Part shown: positions 38,828-48,944 of the stretch, piece by piece
How positions within the stretch are numbered: the stretch's first letter is position 1
Layout of the letters: each line of letters begins with the position of its first letter
Source of the DNA: Melioribacteraceae bacterium
GTDB lineage: Bacteria; Bacteroidota; Ignavibacteria; Ignavibacteriales; Melioribacteraceae
Direction: 5' to 3'
Length of the DNA: 64,000 nucleotides
Assembly: GCA_021740785.1 (NCBI GenBank)
Contig: JAIOZI010000007.1
Coordinates: 1 to 64,000, forward strand
The notes under the pieces: model-generated
Database searches by the model: none
Told to the model about the DNA's origin: nothing
The model's input: only the letters and a program-made list of their open reading frames with translations
Position numbers and translations under genes: made by a program

Positions 38828-40345
38828 CTAAATTACTGCTTTTTCTTCTTTTAATTCTTTTTCTAACATTTCATTAATTGCATGTGCGGCACGCCTGCCT
38901 TCACCCATCGCTAAGATAACAGTTGCGGCGCCAAGTACAATATCTCCGCCGGCAAATATTCTATCGACTGAAGATTTTTGATCACCGTTAACCACAATAT
39001 TTCCCCATTTATTGACTTCGAGTTCAGGGGTGGTTTGACTAATCAAAGGATTACTTCCGTTACCGATTGCAACTATAACGGTATCGACATCGATGATAAA
39101 CTCACTACCCGGTATTACTACCGGTCGTCTTCTTCCCGAACTATCAGGTTCACCTAATTCATATTTCAAACATTCCATTGCTTTTACACGACCTTTATCA
39201 TCCCCGATTATTCGCTTAGCATTCTGAAGAAATTTAAATTCTATTCCTTCTTCTTTTGCGTGAGCAACCTCTTCTTTTCTTGCGGGCATTTCAACTTCGG
39301 TTCTTCTATAAACCACATATACTTTTTCAGCTCCGAGTCTAACTGCCATACGTGCGGAATCCATTGCAACGTTTCCGCCGCCCAATACTGCGACTCGTTG
39401 TGATTTGTAAATCGGTGTATCGGCATGGCTGCGGTCGAATGCACGCATTAAATTTGCTCGTGTTAAATATTCATTTGCTGAGAATACTCCAACGAGATTT
39501 TCACCCTCAATATTCATAAACATCGGGAGTCCGGCGCCGGTACCTACAAATACTGCATCAAAGCCGTCTTTTTCGATTAAGTCCATTAGTTTTCTTGTTC
39601 TGCCAACAACAAAGTTTGTTTGAAATTTCACACCCATTTTTTCAAGAGTGTTTATTTCTTCATCCACAATTTCATTTGGAAGCCTGAACTCCGGGATACC
39701 GTAACGCATCACGCCACCAAGTTTGTGAAAGGCTTCGAAGATTGTTACATCGTGACCTTCGCGACGTACATCTGCAGCTACTACCAAACCAGCCGGTCCG
39801 CTTCCTACAACCGCAACTTTTTTACCGGTTTCAGGTTTTACTTCCGGAGGTTTAACATTACCCTGAGCACGTTCCCAATCGGCAATGAATCTTTCGAGTC
39901 TTCCGATTGCAACCGCTTTATCTACATCTTTCAGTGATTTACCAATGGTACAGTTCATTTGACATTGCGTCTCTTGCGGACAAACTCTTCCGCAAATTGA
40001 CGGGAGCAAACTTACTTTTTTAATTTCATCGGCGGCTGCCTGGAATTCACCTTCCGCAACATGCTTTACAAATGTCGGTATATCAATTCCAACGGGACAA
40101 TCATTCACACACTGTTTCTTCGGGCATTGGAGGCATCTTATCGCTTCTAATCTAGCTTGTTCCGCCGCATATCCTAATGCAACCTCTTCTAAATTTTTTG
40201 ATCTGACAATTGGATCTTGAGCCGGCATTTCTTGAGCTGGAATTTTTAATCTATCTTTTGGTTTAAGCGGACCTTCAAAATTAATTACATCTTTTAATAA
40301 GGCTCTAGCTTCATCAATCAATTCTTCCGGGGTTAGATGATTCAT
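38828..40345 (-). CDS. nfnB: NfnB/GltA-type flavoprotein subunit (NADPH-linked)
   Basis: A 505-residue protein. The N-terminal cysteine-rich segments (CLQCPKKQCVNDCPVG at about 70-85 and CGRVCPQETQCQMNC at about 117-131) bind Fe-S clusters; FAD-binding VAVVGSGPAGLVVAADV (about 178-194) and NADP-binding VAVLGGGNVAMDSAR (about 315) follow, with FAGGDIVLGAATVILAMGEGR near the end. This is the large subunit of NfnAB (ferredoxin:NADP+ oxidoreductase) or the homotetrameric GltA-like glutamate synthase subunit. The partner gene immediately upstream (overlap 4 bp) favours NfnAB, which splits electrons between NADPH, NADH and ferredoxin. No large glutamate synthase gene is nearby. Confidence 0.85.
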   Translation of the reverse strand: MNHLTPEELIDEARALLKDVINFEGPLKPKDRLKIPAQEMPAQDPIVRSKNLEEVALGYAAEQARLEAIRCLQCPKKQCVNDCPVGIDIPTFVKHVAEGEFQAAADEIKKVSLLPSICGRVCPQETQCQMNCTIGKSLKDVDKAVAIGRLERFIADWERAQGNVKPPEVKPETGKKVAVVGSGPAGLVVAADVRREGHDVTIFEAFHKLGGVMRYGIPEFRLPNEIVDEEINTLEKMGVKFQTNFVVGRTRKLMDLIEKDGFDAVFVGTGAGLPMFMNIEGENLVGVFSANEYLTRANLMRAFDRSHADTPIYKSQRVAVLGGGNVAMDSARMAVRLGAEKVYVVYRRTEVEMPARKEEVAHAKEEGIEFKFLQNAKRIIGDDKGRVKAMECLKYELGEPDSSGRRRPVVIPGSEFIIDVDTVIVAIGNGSNPLISQTTPELEVNKWGNIVVNGDQKSSVDRIFAGGDIVLGAATVILAMGEGRRAAHAINEMLEKELKEEKAVI

Positions 40346-41196
40346 AATACAGCCTCCTTTGCTTTAATTTCTTTTTCAAGATTACATTCATGTGCCTTTA
40401 TTTCAATATCACGATAGGAGTTCAAACGTGAAATCATATTATCAAAGTCTACCTTGTGACCATCGAATTCAGGTCCGTCTACACAAACAAATTTTGCTTC
40501 ATTCCCGACTGATACACGGCATCCTCCGCACATTCCGGTTCCGTCAACCATAATAGTATTTAGTGAAACGAGTGTCGGAACCTCGAAAGGTCTGGTAGTT
40601 TCCGCACAGAATTTCATCATCACGGGCGGACCGATTGCAATTGCCATTTCAGGTTTAGGATTTTTCTCGCATAATTCTTTCAACGGTTCGGTTACAAGCG
40701 CTTTTCGTCCGTAACTTCCGTCATCGGTTACAACAATAAGTTCATCGGCGATTGCTTTCATTTCATCTTCCAGAATTAATAAATCCTTAGTACGCGCACC
40801 GATAATAGTTATTACCTTGTTGCCTGCTTCTTTCATTGCCTGCGCAATCGGATGAAGAGGCGCAACGCCAATACCGCCTCCGACACAGACCACCGTTCCG
40901 TAATTCTCAACATGAGTAGGTTTGCCTAAAGGTCCAACTAACGTTGGGATTTCATCTCCTTCGTTTAATTTTGATAATTCTGTTGTCGATTTACCAACGA
41001 CTTGAAAAATAATTGTTATTGTTCCTTCTTTTGTATCTGCATCAGCAATAGTTAGAGGAATTCTTTCGCCGTAATCATCATCAATTTGCAGAATAATAAA
41101 TTGACCGGCTTTTCTCTCTTCGGCAATTAAAGGAGCTTCTAATTTCATTAGAAACACGTTTTCCGATAGTTGTTTTTTCTGTACTATTTTACTCAT
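40342..41196 (-). CDS. nfnA: NfnA/SudB-type FAD/NAD-binding subunit
   Basis: A 284-residue ferredoxin-NADP reductase-like protein: FAD-binding region (IPLTIADADTKEGT, about 60), NAD-binding VCVGGGIGVAPLHPIAQAM (about 111-129), and a C-terminal [2Fe-2S] site DGTGMCGGCRVSVGNEAKFVCVDGPEFDGH (motif begins about residue 222). This C-terminal block is typical of NfnA and sulfide dehydrogenase beta subunits. I chose the ATG at 41196 (MSKIVQKKQLSENVFLMKLEAP), the family start; a longer frame adds 13 residues without support. Confidence 0.88.
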   Translation of the reverse strand: MSKIVQKKQLSENVFLMKLEAPLIAEERKAGQFIILQIDDDYGERIPLTIADADTKEGTITIIFQVVGKSTTELSKLNEGDEIPTLVGPLGKPTHVENYGTVVCVGGGIGVAPLHPIAQAMKEAGNKVITIIGARTKDLLILEDEMKAIADELIVVTDDGSYGRKALVTEPLKELCEKNPKPEMAIAIGPPVMMKFCAETTRPFEVPTLVSLNTIMVDGTGMCGGCRVSVGNEAKFVCVDGPEFDGHKVDFDNMISRLNSYRDIEIKAHECNLEKEIKAKEAVL

Positions 41197-41711
41197 TTTA
41201 ATTAACCTTGGGATTTTAATTAGACTAGTTTTCACTCTCCAAGAAAAAAGATATTAAGGAGATTAACATCTGAAAATTATCAAATTTTTTTAACCAAACA
41301 AACCCAAAATACCGGTTTATCTTATTTTTATTCATCTAGAATTATATGATACCTTTCGAATTCTATTATTCACTTTAAAATATCCTATTAATCAAAATCA
41401 GTTTTCATTGGACACAGAATTAAGCGAAATAAAATAGTATCAGAAAAAGAAATCAACTAATTGAGACGGTGTAATCTAATTATTGAGATTTATTTGCAAG
41501 CGCAAACCGTTAAGAGGCAATTGATAGATACCACTATCTTTCTCCTCACCGGATTTGTTTTTTAATTCTAACACTAAATCAAATACTGGAGAATTTGTTC
41601 TTGCGAATAGTAGTTTAATTAGACAATTTATAACAAGAAACTCGGTTGATTTTTTCTTGTTTCCAAAATCTGATTCTTCTGTGCATATTAATTATCAGTT
41701 GGTATATAAAC
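41197..41711. other. long gene-free intergenic region between nfnA and the sensor kinase
   Basis: About 515 bp, AT-rich, between divergent units. It should carry both promoters. I found no convincing hairpin, repeat or -35/-10 pair, and the short frames in it look random. Confidence 0.5.
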
Positions 41712-44700
41712 ATGCTAAGATTTTGTATACTCGCTCTAATAACATCAATTGTTATTTCTGTTTCTTCAAACGGGCAGGTCTCACCAGAAGGATCCCCGCT
41801 AACTGTAAACGACGGTCTCTCTCAAAATTCTGCAAATAAAATTTTTCAGGACAGCAAAGGGTTCATCTGGATATGCACTAATGATGGTCTCAACAAATAC
41901 AACGGTTATGATTTTGAAATATTCAAAAATGATATAAGTAGTAAGAATACACTAAGTGGAAATTTAGTCAACTGCATATTGGAAGATTCAAATGACAATC
42001 TTTGGATCGGGACAGGGCGGGGGATATCAAGATTCAATCTTATTGAGAACAAGTTTACGCATAATTTAATGCCGTCTGCTATTACTTCCATGTTAATCAA
42101 TAAACAAATTATTTCAATGCTGTTGGATAATTCCGGAATTTTGTGGCTTGGAACAGGGGATGGAATTTTTAGAATAGATATTACAAACAATACACTCGTT
42201 CAAGATAATTTCAACGGGGTACAATTATCGCTATTAAAAGACAATACTATTACGGAAATTATTCAGGATTCGGATGGAGATATATGGATCGGAACTATAA
42301 CCTCCGGTTTGTTTAAATACTATCCTTCATCTCAACAGTTATCGCAAATTGACCTGCACCAGCTTAAACCGGTTCACATTACTTCGCTGGTCGAGCTTTC
42401 GCAGGGCATAATTGTAATTGCAACTTACGGTGAAGGCATATTTGTATATGATAACAATACTAACAAATCCAAGTGGGTAAAATCAATAATTGATAATTAT
42501 AATGGCTACATATTACAATTGCTGAAATACAATGATAATGAAGTTTTGGCAGCATGCCGTGTCGGTGTTTTTCTTTTTGATGCCGGTAATAACAGACTTT
42601 CAAATGTTTGGGGAAAAGCAGAAGAGAGTGTTACGCTATCTATTTTAATCGACTGGTCGAATGTTTTATGGATTTCAACAGACGGTTACGGTATTTATAG
42701 ACAAAATATAAGTTCAAAAGAATTCTTCACTATTAGCAAACGAACCTTAAAAGAAAAAGGGATCTCATTTCCAAGTGTAAGAACATTTCTTGTTGATGAC
42801 AGCAACCGGCTTTGGGTCGGCGGTCATAAAGGACTTAATGTAATAGATTATCCCTCTTTATATCAAGGGGATTTTACTGTGATTAAAGATTTTAATGATT
42901 TTAACGTTTATTCAATTATCCAAGACCCATACGATAAAAATATTTTTTGGATAGGCACGGAAAGAAACGGGTTGATTGAATTTAATTACCGTAACGGGAA
43001 ATATAGCTTTGCAATTATTAAAAATAAAAAAAATATTAAATCACCTACCGAATTTTACAAAAGTATCGTTACCTCGAAAGGTCTAATATATTTCGGTACG
43101 GAATTAGGAGTTATTGTTTACAATCCTTATTCAAGAACACATTCTCAGTTTATTCATGATATAAATAATCCCGGTGAAACTTTAATTGACGGTAAAATTA
43201 AAGCGCTTTACGAAGATACCGACCGAAATATTTGGGCAGGAAGTGACAGAGATGGTTTTTCAATTATAGATCAAACTACCGGGAAAATCACATCGTTCAA
43301 AAGTGGTAATTCACCTTTTTCATTAAGTGCAAACAGAATAAATTGTTTTTACGAGGATAAGAACGGAATGATGTGGATTGGTGCCGAAAACGGGTTGAAT
43401 AAATTTATTCAGGGTGAAAATATTTTTGAAGTTTTCAATATAAAAAACGGGTTTGCCAATGATTATATTTACGGAATTCTTGAAGATGATAACGGTAATT
43501 TTTGGTTAAGCACAAACGGAGGAATAATAAAATTTAATCCCGTAACTAAAGTAGTTATAAACTTCGATTATACTCACGGATTACAATCCAATGAATTTAA
43601 TACATGTGCCTATTATAAAAGTAAAACAGGAGAAATATTTTTTGGCGGCGTTTCCGGATTTACCTCGTTTTTCCCGGGTGAAATAAAGTTAAGCAATTAT
43701 CAACCGGAAGTTATCTATACCGAATTTAGAAAGAATAACAAAGATGTGGATCTGAATAAAAGTATATCATATTCCGATAATGTTGATATTTACTATGATG
43801 ATCGATTTTTCTCTTTCGGATTTATATCAACCGATTACAACAATCCCCATAAAGTAAAATTCAAATATTTACTGGATGGTTTCGATGACACGTGGATTTA
43901 CACTCAGCCGAATGAGAGGAGAGCCTATTTCACCAATATTGATCCGGGCGAATATACCCTGAGAGTTGAAGCAAGCAACAGCGACGGCATCTGGTCGGGG
44001 AAAGAAACAGTTATGAAAATAATTGTTCATCCGGCATTTTGGCAGACCTGGTGGTTCAAACTTCTAATTGTTTCTTCCCTTTTTACAGTTGTCTTTTTAC
44101 TTTATAATTCCAGAATAAGCAGATTGAAAAGGGAAAAAGATATCCAGAGAGATTTAACCAATAAATTGATCAACTCACAAGAAGAGGAGAGAAAAAATAT
44201 TTCGTATGAGCTTCATGACGAACTTGGTCAAAACCTTCTAGTAGTAAAGAATAAATTACTTATGTCAAGACGCGAGAATAATTACGAGAATAATATCAAT
44301 TTAATTTTGGATATTCTGGATGAATCTGTAAACGATGTCAGCAACATTTCTCATTTACTTCATCCTTCCGAGCTTGATGCTGTCGGTCTTTCGCAAACAA
44401 TAGAATTAATGATTTACAGAATTGAATCGGCATCAAAATTCAAAATAATAAATGATCTAAATCCCCTTGATCAATTCTTTTTAAAGGATGAAAAAATAAA
44501 TGTATTCAGAATTATTCAGGAAGCTCTAAACAATATTGTCAAACACTCCGGGGCAACGGAGGTAATTGTATCGTCCGTATTTCAAAGGGGAAAACTAACT
44601 TTATCAATTAAAGATAATGGCAAAGGATTTGATAAACAGATACTTACGGAAGATAAAAAGCGTCCGCATCTCGGAATAAGAGGGATGAATGAAAGGGTGG

Positions 44701-44789
44701 CAATGCTCAATGGGAAATTAAAAATCAATTCATCCAAAGAAAAAGGAACAGAAATTTATATTGAATTTCCAAACAGAAAAGAAAATTAA
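41712..44789 (+). CDS. propeller-type sensor histidine kinase (Reg_prop, Y_Y_Y, HisKA_3, HATPase)
   Basis: A 1025-residue membrane sensor. The start at 41712 (MLRFCILALITSIVISVSS) gives a signal peptide. Residues ~25-700 are two-component-regulator propeller repeats (IFQDSKGFIWICTNDGLNKYNG, IIQDSDGDIWIGTITSGL, and others) forming a periplasmic sensor. A Y_Y_Y domain follows (about 705-775), then one membrane segment (about 780-800), a HisKA_3 domain with phospho-acceptor H835 in ISYELHDELGQN, and an ATPase domain (about 925-1020; QEALNNIVKHS, DNGKGF, GIRGMNERV). It pairs with the LuxR-type regulator 3 bp downstream. There is no receiver or AraC domain, so it is not a classical hybrid HTCS. 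Confidence 0.92.
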   Translation: MLRFCILALITSIVISVSSNGQVSPEGSPLTVNDGLSQNSANKIFQDSKGFIWICTNDGLNKYNGYDFEIFKNDISSKNTLSGNLVNCILEDSNDNLWIGTGRGISRFNLIENKFTHNLMPSAITSMLINKQIISMLLDNSGILWLGTGDGIFRIDITNNTLVQDNFNGVQLSLLKDNTITEIIQDSDGDIWIGTITSGLFKYYPSSQQLSQIDLHQLKPVHITSLVELSQGIIVIATYGEGIFVYDNNTNKSKWVKSIIDNYNGYILQLLKYNDNEVLAACRVGVFLFDAGNNRLSNVWGKAEESVTLSILIDWSNVLWISTDGYGIYRQNISSKEFFTISKRTLKEKGISFPSVRTFLVDDSNRLWVGGHKGLNVIDYPSLYQGDFTVIKDFNDFNVYSIIQDPYDKNIFWIGTERNGLIEFNYRNGKYSFAIIKNKKNIKSPTEFYKSIVTSKGLIYFGTELGVIVYNPYSRTHSQFIHDINNPGETLIDGKIKALYEDTDRNIWAGSDRDGFSIIDQTTGKITSFKSGNSPFSLSANRINCFYEDKNGMMWIGAENGLNKFIQGENIFEVFNIKNGFANDYIYGILEDDNGNFWLSTNGGIIKFNPVTKVVINFDYTHGLQSNEFNTCAYYKSKTGEIFFGGVSGFTSFFPGEIKLSNYQPEVIYTEFRKNNKDVDLNKSISYSDNVDIYYDDRFFSFGFISTDYNNPHKVKFKYLLDGFDDTWIYTQPNERRAYFTNIDPGEYTLRVEASNSDGIWSGKETVMKIIVHPAFWQTWWFKLLIVSSLFTVVFLLYNSRISRLKREKDIQRDLTNKLINSQEEERKNISYELHDELGQNLLVVKNKLLMSRRENNYENNINLILDILDESVNDVSNISHLLHPSELDAVGLSQTIELMIYRIESASKFKIINDLNPLDQFFLKDEKINVFRIIQEALNNIVKHSGATEVIVSSVFQRGKLTLSIKDNGKGFDKQILTEDKKRPHLGIRGMNERVAMLNGKLKINSSKEKGTEIYIEFPNRKEN

Positions 44790-44792
44790 AAA

Positions 44793-45443
44793 ATGTATAA
44801 CAATATAAAAATTTTGGTTGCCGATGATCATCCCCTGTTTAGAGAGGGTGTGGTTCAAACCATAAATAAATATTGTAATTCTGAAGTTGCTCTTGCGGAA
44901 GATGGAGAAACGGCTTTAAAAAAAATTATAAAAGAGGAACCCGACATAGCCATCTTGGATTTAAGAATGCCGGGTAAAACCGGATTGGAAATTTTAACGG
45001 AGTTATCGAATTCAGATAATACAACAAAAATAATCCTACTTACAATGTATAAAAACATAAATTATTTCTATCAAGCAGTAGCAGCCGGCGTAAAAGGTTA
45101 TTTACTAAAAGAGACAGCCGTTGACGAGTTGATTGAAGCTGTTGAAAAAGTCGGGAGCGGCGGAACATTTATCAGCGAAAGATTAAAAAAGATTATTGCA
45201 GAAGAGAAGAAAGATGATTTCGAAAGGAAACTTTTAGTAGATTCAATTAATTCGCTGACAAAAGCGGAACGAGAAGTATTGAAACTCCTCTCGGATTGGA
45301 AAACCAACAATGAAATTGCCGGCATTTTGTGCAACAGTATAAGAACAATTGAGAATCACCGCGCTAGGATAAGCGAAAAACTGAACCTTCACGGTATACA
45401 TAGTTTAATTAAATTTTCCATTGAGAATAAAGAACTCTTTTGA
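44793..45443 (+). CDS. NarL/LuxR-family response regulator
   Basis: A 216-residue two-domain regulator. The receiver (about 5-125) has the acidic pair in VADDHP, phospho-acceptor D56 in AILDLRMPG, threonine in LLTMYKN and lysine in YLLKETA. The LuxR HTH (about 150-212) reads LTKAEREVLKLLSDWKTNNEIA...RTIENHRARISEKL. It is the cognate partner of the sensor kinase just upstream (3-bp gap) and would act as a DNA-binding dimer. Its targets may be the receiver and the secreted-protein genes downstream; this is inference from order only. Confidence 0.93.
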   Translation: MYNNIKILVADDHPLFREGVVQTINKYCNSEVALAEDGETALKKIIKEEPDIAILDLRMPGKTGLEILTELSNSDNTTKIILLTMYKNINYFYQAVAAGVKGYLLKETAVDELIEAVEKVGSGGTFISERLKKIIAEEKKDDFERKLLVDSINSLTKAEREVLKLLSDWKTNNEIAGILCNSIRTIENHRARISEKLNLHGIHSLIKFSIENKELF

Positions 45444-45598
45444 GTTACTTTTACAATTGATTGGCTTTTTACAGACCTAATAGCAACATCCAACCATAAC
45501 GATTCCCGAAATAATCAAAATTACAAGATTGAGTAGTTCTACTCATTCATTCCGAAAGTTCAGTTCTTATAATTGAATAAAAATTCGGTGAATATTAA

Positions 45599-45985
45599 AT
45601 GAGAATAATGATTGTTGATGATAATGCTTTGATGAGGAAAGAAATCATTAGCGCAGTATCTAACAATGAAGATGTAATTATGGAATGCGCCGATGGTGAA
45701 AGTGCAATATCCAACTTCAAAGAATTCAATCCTGATTGGATACTTTTAGATATTAGAATGAATAAAATAAACGGAATTGATGCAGCCAGGGTTATAAGAG
45801 AACAAGCCCCCGGAATAAAATTGGCAATTGTCACAAGCTATGATAATCCAATCTATAGAAAATTGGCAAAACTACATGGTGTAGAATACTATTTCTTAAA
45901 ATCGAACATGCTTTCTATTAGAGAGATTATTGAAGTAGATAAAAAAAATAAAACGCATAATAAATCAAAAGAGATTAATAAATAA
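45599..45985 (+). CDS. stand-alone response regulator receiver (CheY-like)
   Basis: A 128-residue single receiver domain with all key residues: DD in MIVDDNALMR (7-8), phospho-acceptor D51 in WILLDIRMN, the switch threonine in AIVTSYDN and lysine in YYFLKSNM. There is no output domain; the tail (about 113-128) is lysine-rich. It could be a phosphate sink or a protein-binding switch for the neighbouring sensor kinase. It lies 155 bp after the LuxR-type regulator and 14 bp before the first LamG protein gene, so it is probably cotranscribed with the latter. Confidence 0.9.
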   Translation: MRIMIVDDNALMRKEIISAVSNNEDVIMECADGESAISNFKEFNPDWILLDIRMNKINGIDAARVIREQAPGIKLAIVTSYDNPIYRKLAKLHGVEYYFLKSNMLSIREIIEVDKKNKTHNKSKEINK

Positions 45986-45999
45986 AAGGAGAGAATAAC

Positions 46000-48900
46000 A
46001 TGCTGACTTTATCACAAAATATAAACTTAAAAACAACCCTACTCTTCTTTATGTTGATGCTATTTACAACGCACACTTCTTTTGCTCAATATTCCGGGGA
46101 AGCACTTGCTTTTTCAGTTACAGGTGATCCGGAATATGCAACAGGTACGGGTATTTCAACTTCAATTTCCAATTTAACACTTGAGGCTTGGGTATTCTTA
46201 TTGGGAACAACTGCTGATCCTCAGAGATTTGTTACTATAGGAGGAGAGGCTGCAGTTTTAAGAGTTATTAATAACGATTACCTGGAATTTTTTATTACAA
46301 CCGGTGGAACACCCAAAAACTTAATATTTGCGAATGTTTTAAACAGCCGCCAATGGTATCATGTTGCCGGCACCTGGGATGGAACTACAATGAAACTTTT
46401 TCTGGATGGAGAAGAAGTTGCAAGCAGTACACCGGGAGGAATTTTAGATTCTCCTGATGGAAATGTAATGTTAAGTCATGACGGGGATGGCGGGAATGAA
46501 TCATTGTATGGACTTATTGAGGAAGTTCGGTTTTGGGATGCAGCGAGAACTGAAGAACAAATCAAAAATAATATGTTTACCGAACTTGTAGGTTCTGAAA
46601 CAGGATTAAGTAACTATTGGAAATTGAACGGCAACGGGAATGATGAAAAAGGTTCGGCAGATTTGACCTTATATAATGGTCCCGTTTGGCAATTTTCGGG
46701 CGCTTTTTACGGACCCAAGCGTGCATTACAGTTCGATGGGACGGATGATCACGTGAATTGTGGAAATGATAACAGTCTCGATCTAACCTCAGCGCTCAGT
46801 ATTGAGGCATGGGTTAAACCTGTATCCGGTTCAAGTATAAAAACTATTGTCTCCAAGAAAGCAAGCGGTGCCGGAAATCCCGGTTACTCTTTCTATATAA
46901 ACAGTTTTGAAACTACCGATCAGAAACTTGTTTTCGAAACCCAAAATGCAATTCTTAAAACAGATAATGCAGTAATAACCTGGGGAGAATGGCACCATGT
47001 AGCCGTAACCACGGACGGAACAACTACAAAGATTTATGTGAATGGAAAAGAGGAGCCTTCTACCGGTAGTGTTAATTTAAGCAGCACTTCAGAAAATTGT
47101 ACAATCGGAAGTTTTCCCGATGGAAACACATACAACTTAAGCGGCGCTATAGATGAAGTAAGAATTTGGAGCGACGTAAGAACAGGCGACGAAATAAGAA
47201 ATAATTTCTGTAATGTACTTAGAGGAAATGAAACCGATCTTGCAGGTTATTGGAGATTTGACCAGGCGGCTGATACTCACGCTCCCGACCAAACAGGAAC
47301 TAACCACGGTACCTTGAATAATATGACAAATGAAGATTGGATTTCAGCCGATGAATTTAATACATGGACCGGACAAAATAGCGGTAATACTTGGCAATCT
47401 AATGATTTAAACTGGAGTTTAAATCGTATGCCCACTTCTTCGGATAACGTCTGTATTCCTAATTTGGAGAATATTTTTGTTAACTCTGCAAATGCTGTCT
47501 GTAATAATCTAGCAGTACATTCAGGCAGAACTTTATATATTTTTAGTGGATACACTCTATCTGTTGCTGGAAATTTATGGGTTGTTGGCAGTCTCTCAAC
47601 ATCCGGCAGCAATCCATATCTTAAATTTACCGGCGGTTCCAAAACTCACTCCATATATGTGTCTTCTCTAGACTACGTAGAGTTAGATGATGTCAATGGC
47701 GCTGAGTTAGTTAGCAATTTAACAGTTAATAATGATTTGAAAATAACTTCCGGCGATCTTGATCTTAACGGAAATATATTAACTCTTGGCGGCAGTGCAA
47801 CCTTTAGTGAAACAGCAGGCAACACTGTTACCGGTTCATCCGGATATATTCAAACAACAAGAAATTTGAATGCACCGTCGAGTGAAAATGTTGCCGGTCT
47901 CGGTGCAATAATAACAAGTTCGGCTGATTTAGGTTCAACCAATATAAAACGAGGACACGCTGCTCAAAGTGGTAACAGTAATTCCAGCATAAACCGTTAC
48001 TATGATATTTCACCATCAAATAATTCCGAGTTGAATGCAACACTTATTTTTTGCTATGATGACAGCGAAACTTCCGGGTTTACCGAGGATAATTTATGTT
48101 TATTCAGATCCGATGACGGATCAACATGGACACAAGAAGGAGGTAGTTGCAATTCGACCACTAACCAAATTGAGTTAAGCGGAATAGATGCTTTTTCAAT
48201 GTGGACAGCAAGCGACGATTCTTCGCCATTACCTGTTGAGCTAACATATTTTGAAGGTAATGCAACCGAAGATGGAGTCTTACTTGAATGGAAAACTGCG
48301 ACGGAAGTGAATAATTACGGATTTGAAGTGGAAAGGACATTAAACCCACGCCTGTCCTTCGGACATCCCCTCCCGGGAGGGAAAAAAAAGGGGTGGGTAA
48401 AGATTGGGTTTGTTGAAGGATACGGTAACTCCAACTCGCCGAAAGATTATAGTTTCACAAATCCTCTTAATCCTAATCCTAATCTTACTCTTACTCATGC
48501 TTCTTCTCTAATGTACCGCCTTAAACAGATTGACACAGACGGCTCATTCGAATATTCCGATATTGTTGAAGTAACTCTCAACAATGAATTGCCTGCAAAA
48601 TTTGAGTTGTTCCAAAATTATCCTAATCCTTTTAATCCAACAACAACAATAAAGTATACAATCCCAGCCCTCACCCGTCCTTCGGACACTCTCTCCCCGA
48701 GGGAGAGGGAAGGGGTGAGGGTTTCTCTAACAATCTATAATACCCTCGGGCAGCAAGTTGCAACACTTATAAAGCGAGAATTAGCACCCGGCGAACATAA
48801 GGTAACATTCAACGCACAAAATTTAAGCAGCGGAGTTTATTTCTACCGGCTTACTGTTGGAGATTTTACCGACATAAAGAAATTATCTGTTATCAAGTAA
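46000..48900 (+). CDS. LamG-domain T9SS cargo protein with two in-frame palindromic inserts
   Basis: A 966-residue secreted protein. Signal peptide (about 1-29, ending TSFAQ); two LamG/concanavalin-like domains (about 32-215 and 240-420; SIEAWVKPVSGSS, WHHVAVTTDGTTTKIYVNGKE); a beta-rich middle (450-740); a module beginning LPVELTYFEGNATEDGVLLEWKT (about 746); and the T9SS type A sorting domain from FELFQNYPNPFNPTT to LSVIK. LamG domains bind glycans or proteins outside the cell. Two GC-rich palindromic segments interrupt the C-terminal region in frame, encoding LNPRLSFGHPLPGGKK (about 782-800) and ALTRPSDTLSPREREGVR (about 890-907). GGAGAG ribosome site. It follows the receiver gene closely. 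Confidence 0.85.
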   Translation: MLTLSQNINLKTTLLFFMLMLFTTHTSFAQYSGEALAFSVTGDPEYATGTGISTSISNLTLEAWVFLLGTTADPQRFVTIGGEAAVLRVINNDYLEFFITTGGTPKNLIFANVLNSRQWYHVAGTWDGTTMKLFLDGEEVASSTPGGILDSPDGNVMLSHDGDGGNESLYGLIEEVRFWDAARTEEQIKNNMFTELVGSETGLSNYWKLNGNGNDEKGSADLTLYNGPVWQFSGAFYGPKRALQFDGTDDHVNCGNDNSLDLTSALSIEAWVKPVSGSSIKTIVSKKASGAGNPGYSFYINSFETTDQKLVFETQNAILKTDNAVITWGEWHHVAVTTDGTTTKIYVNGKEEPSTGSVNLSSTSENCTIGSFPDGNTYNLSGAIDEVRIWSDVRTGDEIRNNFCNVLRGNETDLAGYWRFDQAADTHAPDQTGTNHGTLNNMTNEDWISADEFNTWTGQNSGNTWQSNDLNWSLNRMPTSSDNVCIPNLENIFVNSANAVCNNLAVHSGRTLYIFSGYTLSVAGNLWVVGSLSTSGSNPYLKFTGGSKTHSIYVSSLDYVELDDVNGAELVSNLTVNNDLKITSGDLDLNGNILTLGGSATFSETAGNTVTGSSGYIQTTRNLNAPSSENVAGLGAIITSSADLGSTNIKRGHAAQSGNSNSSINRYYDISPSNNSELNATLIFCYDDSETSGFTEDNLCLFRSDDGSTWTQEGGSCNSTTNQIELSGIDAFSMWTASDDSSPLPVELTYFEGNATEDGVLLEWKTATEVNNYGFEVERTLNPRLSFGHPLPGGKKKGWVKIGFVEGYGNSNSPKDYSFTNPLNPNPNLTLTHASSLMYRLKQIDTDGSFEYSDIVEVTLNNELPAKFELFQNYPNPFNPTTTIKYTIPALTRPSDTLSPREREGVRVSLTIYNTLGQQVATLIKRELAPGEHKVTFNAQNLSSGVYFYRLTVGDFTDIKKLSVIK
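48344..48398. repeat. in-frame palindromic element, type A, copy 1
   Basis: 55 bp inside the LamG cargo gene. Outer arms ACCCACGCC and GGGGTGGGT enclose a GTCC-TTC-GGAC hairpin and a CCCTCCCGGGAGGG palindrome. It is much more GC-rich than its surroundings and keeps the reading frame. Confidence 0.8.
48668..48721. repeat. in-frame palindromic element, type B, copy 1
   Basis: 54 bp, exactly 18 codons, inside the sorting domain of the LamG cargo gene. Outer arms CCCTCACCC and GGGTGAGGG enclose GTCC-TTC-GGAC and a CTCTCC...GGGAGAG hairpin. The host domain would read ...KYTIP followed by VSLTIYNTLG without it. Confidence 0.85.
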
Positions 48901-48944
48901 AGTAAGTCAGCTTGACATAATGATTTTCAATAATTGGAAAATTT

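Noticed and set aside
38828-40345. Glutamate synthase small subunit as first choice for this gene
   Set aside because: The coupled upstream gene is an NfnA/SudB-type subunit and no large glutamate synthase gene is present in the window, so NfnB is the better fit.
41646-41711. Longer N-terminus for the sensor kinase
   Set aside because: The internal ATG at 41712 gives a clean signal peptide; the 22 extra residues look like translated intergenic DNA.
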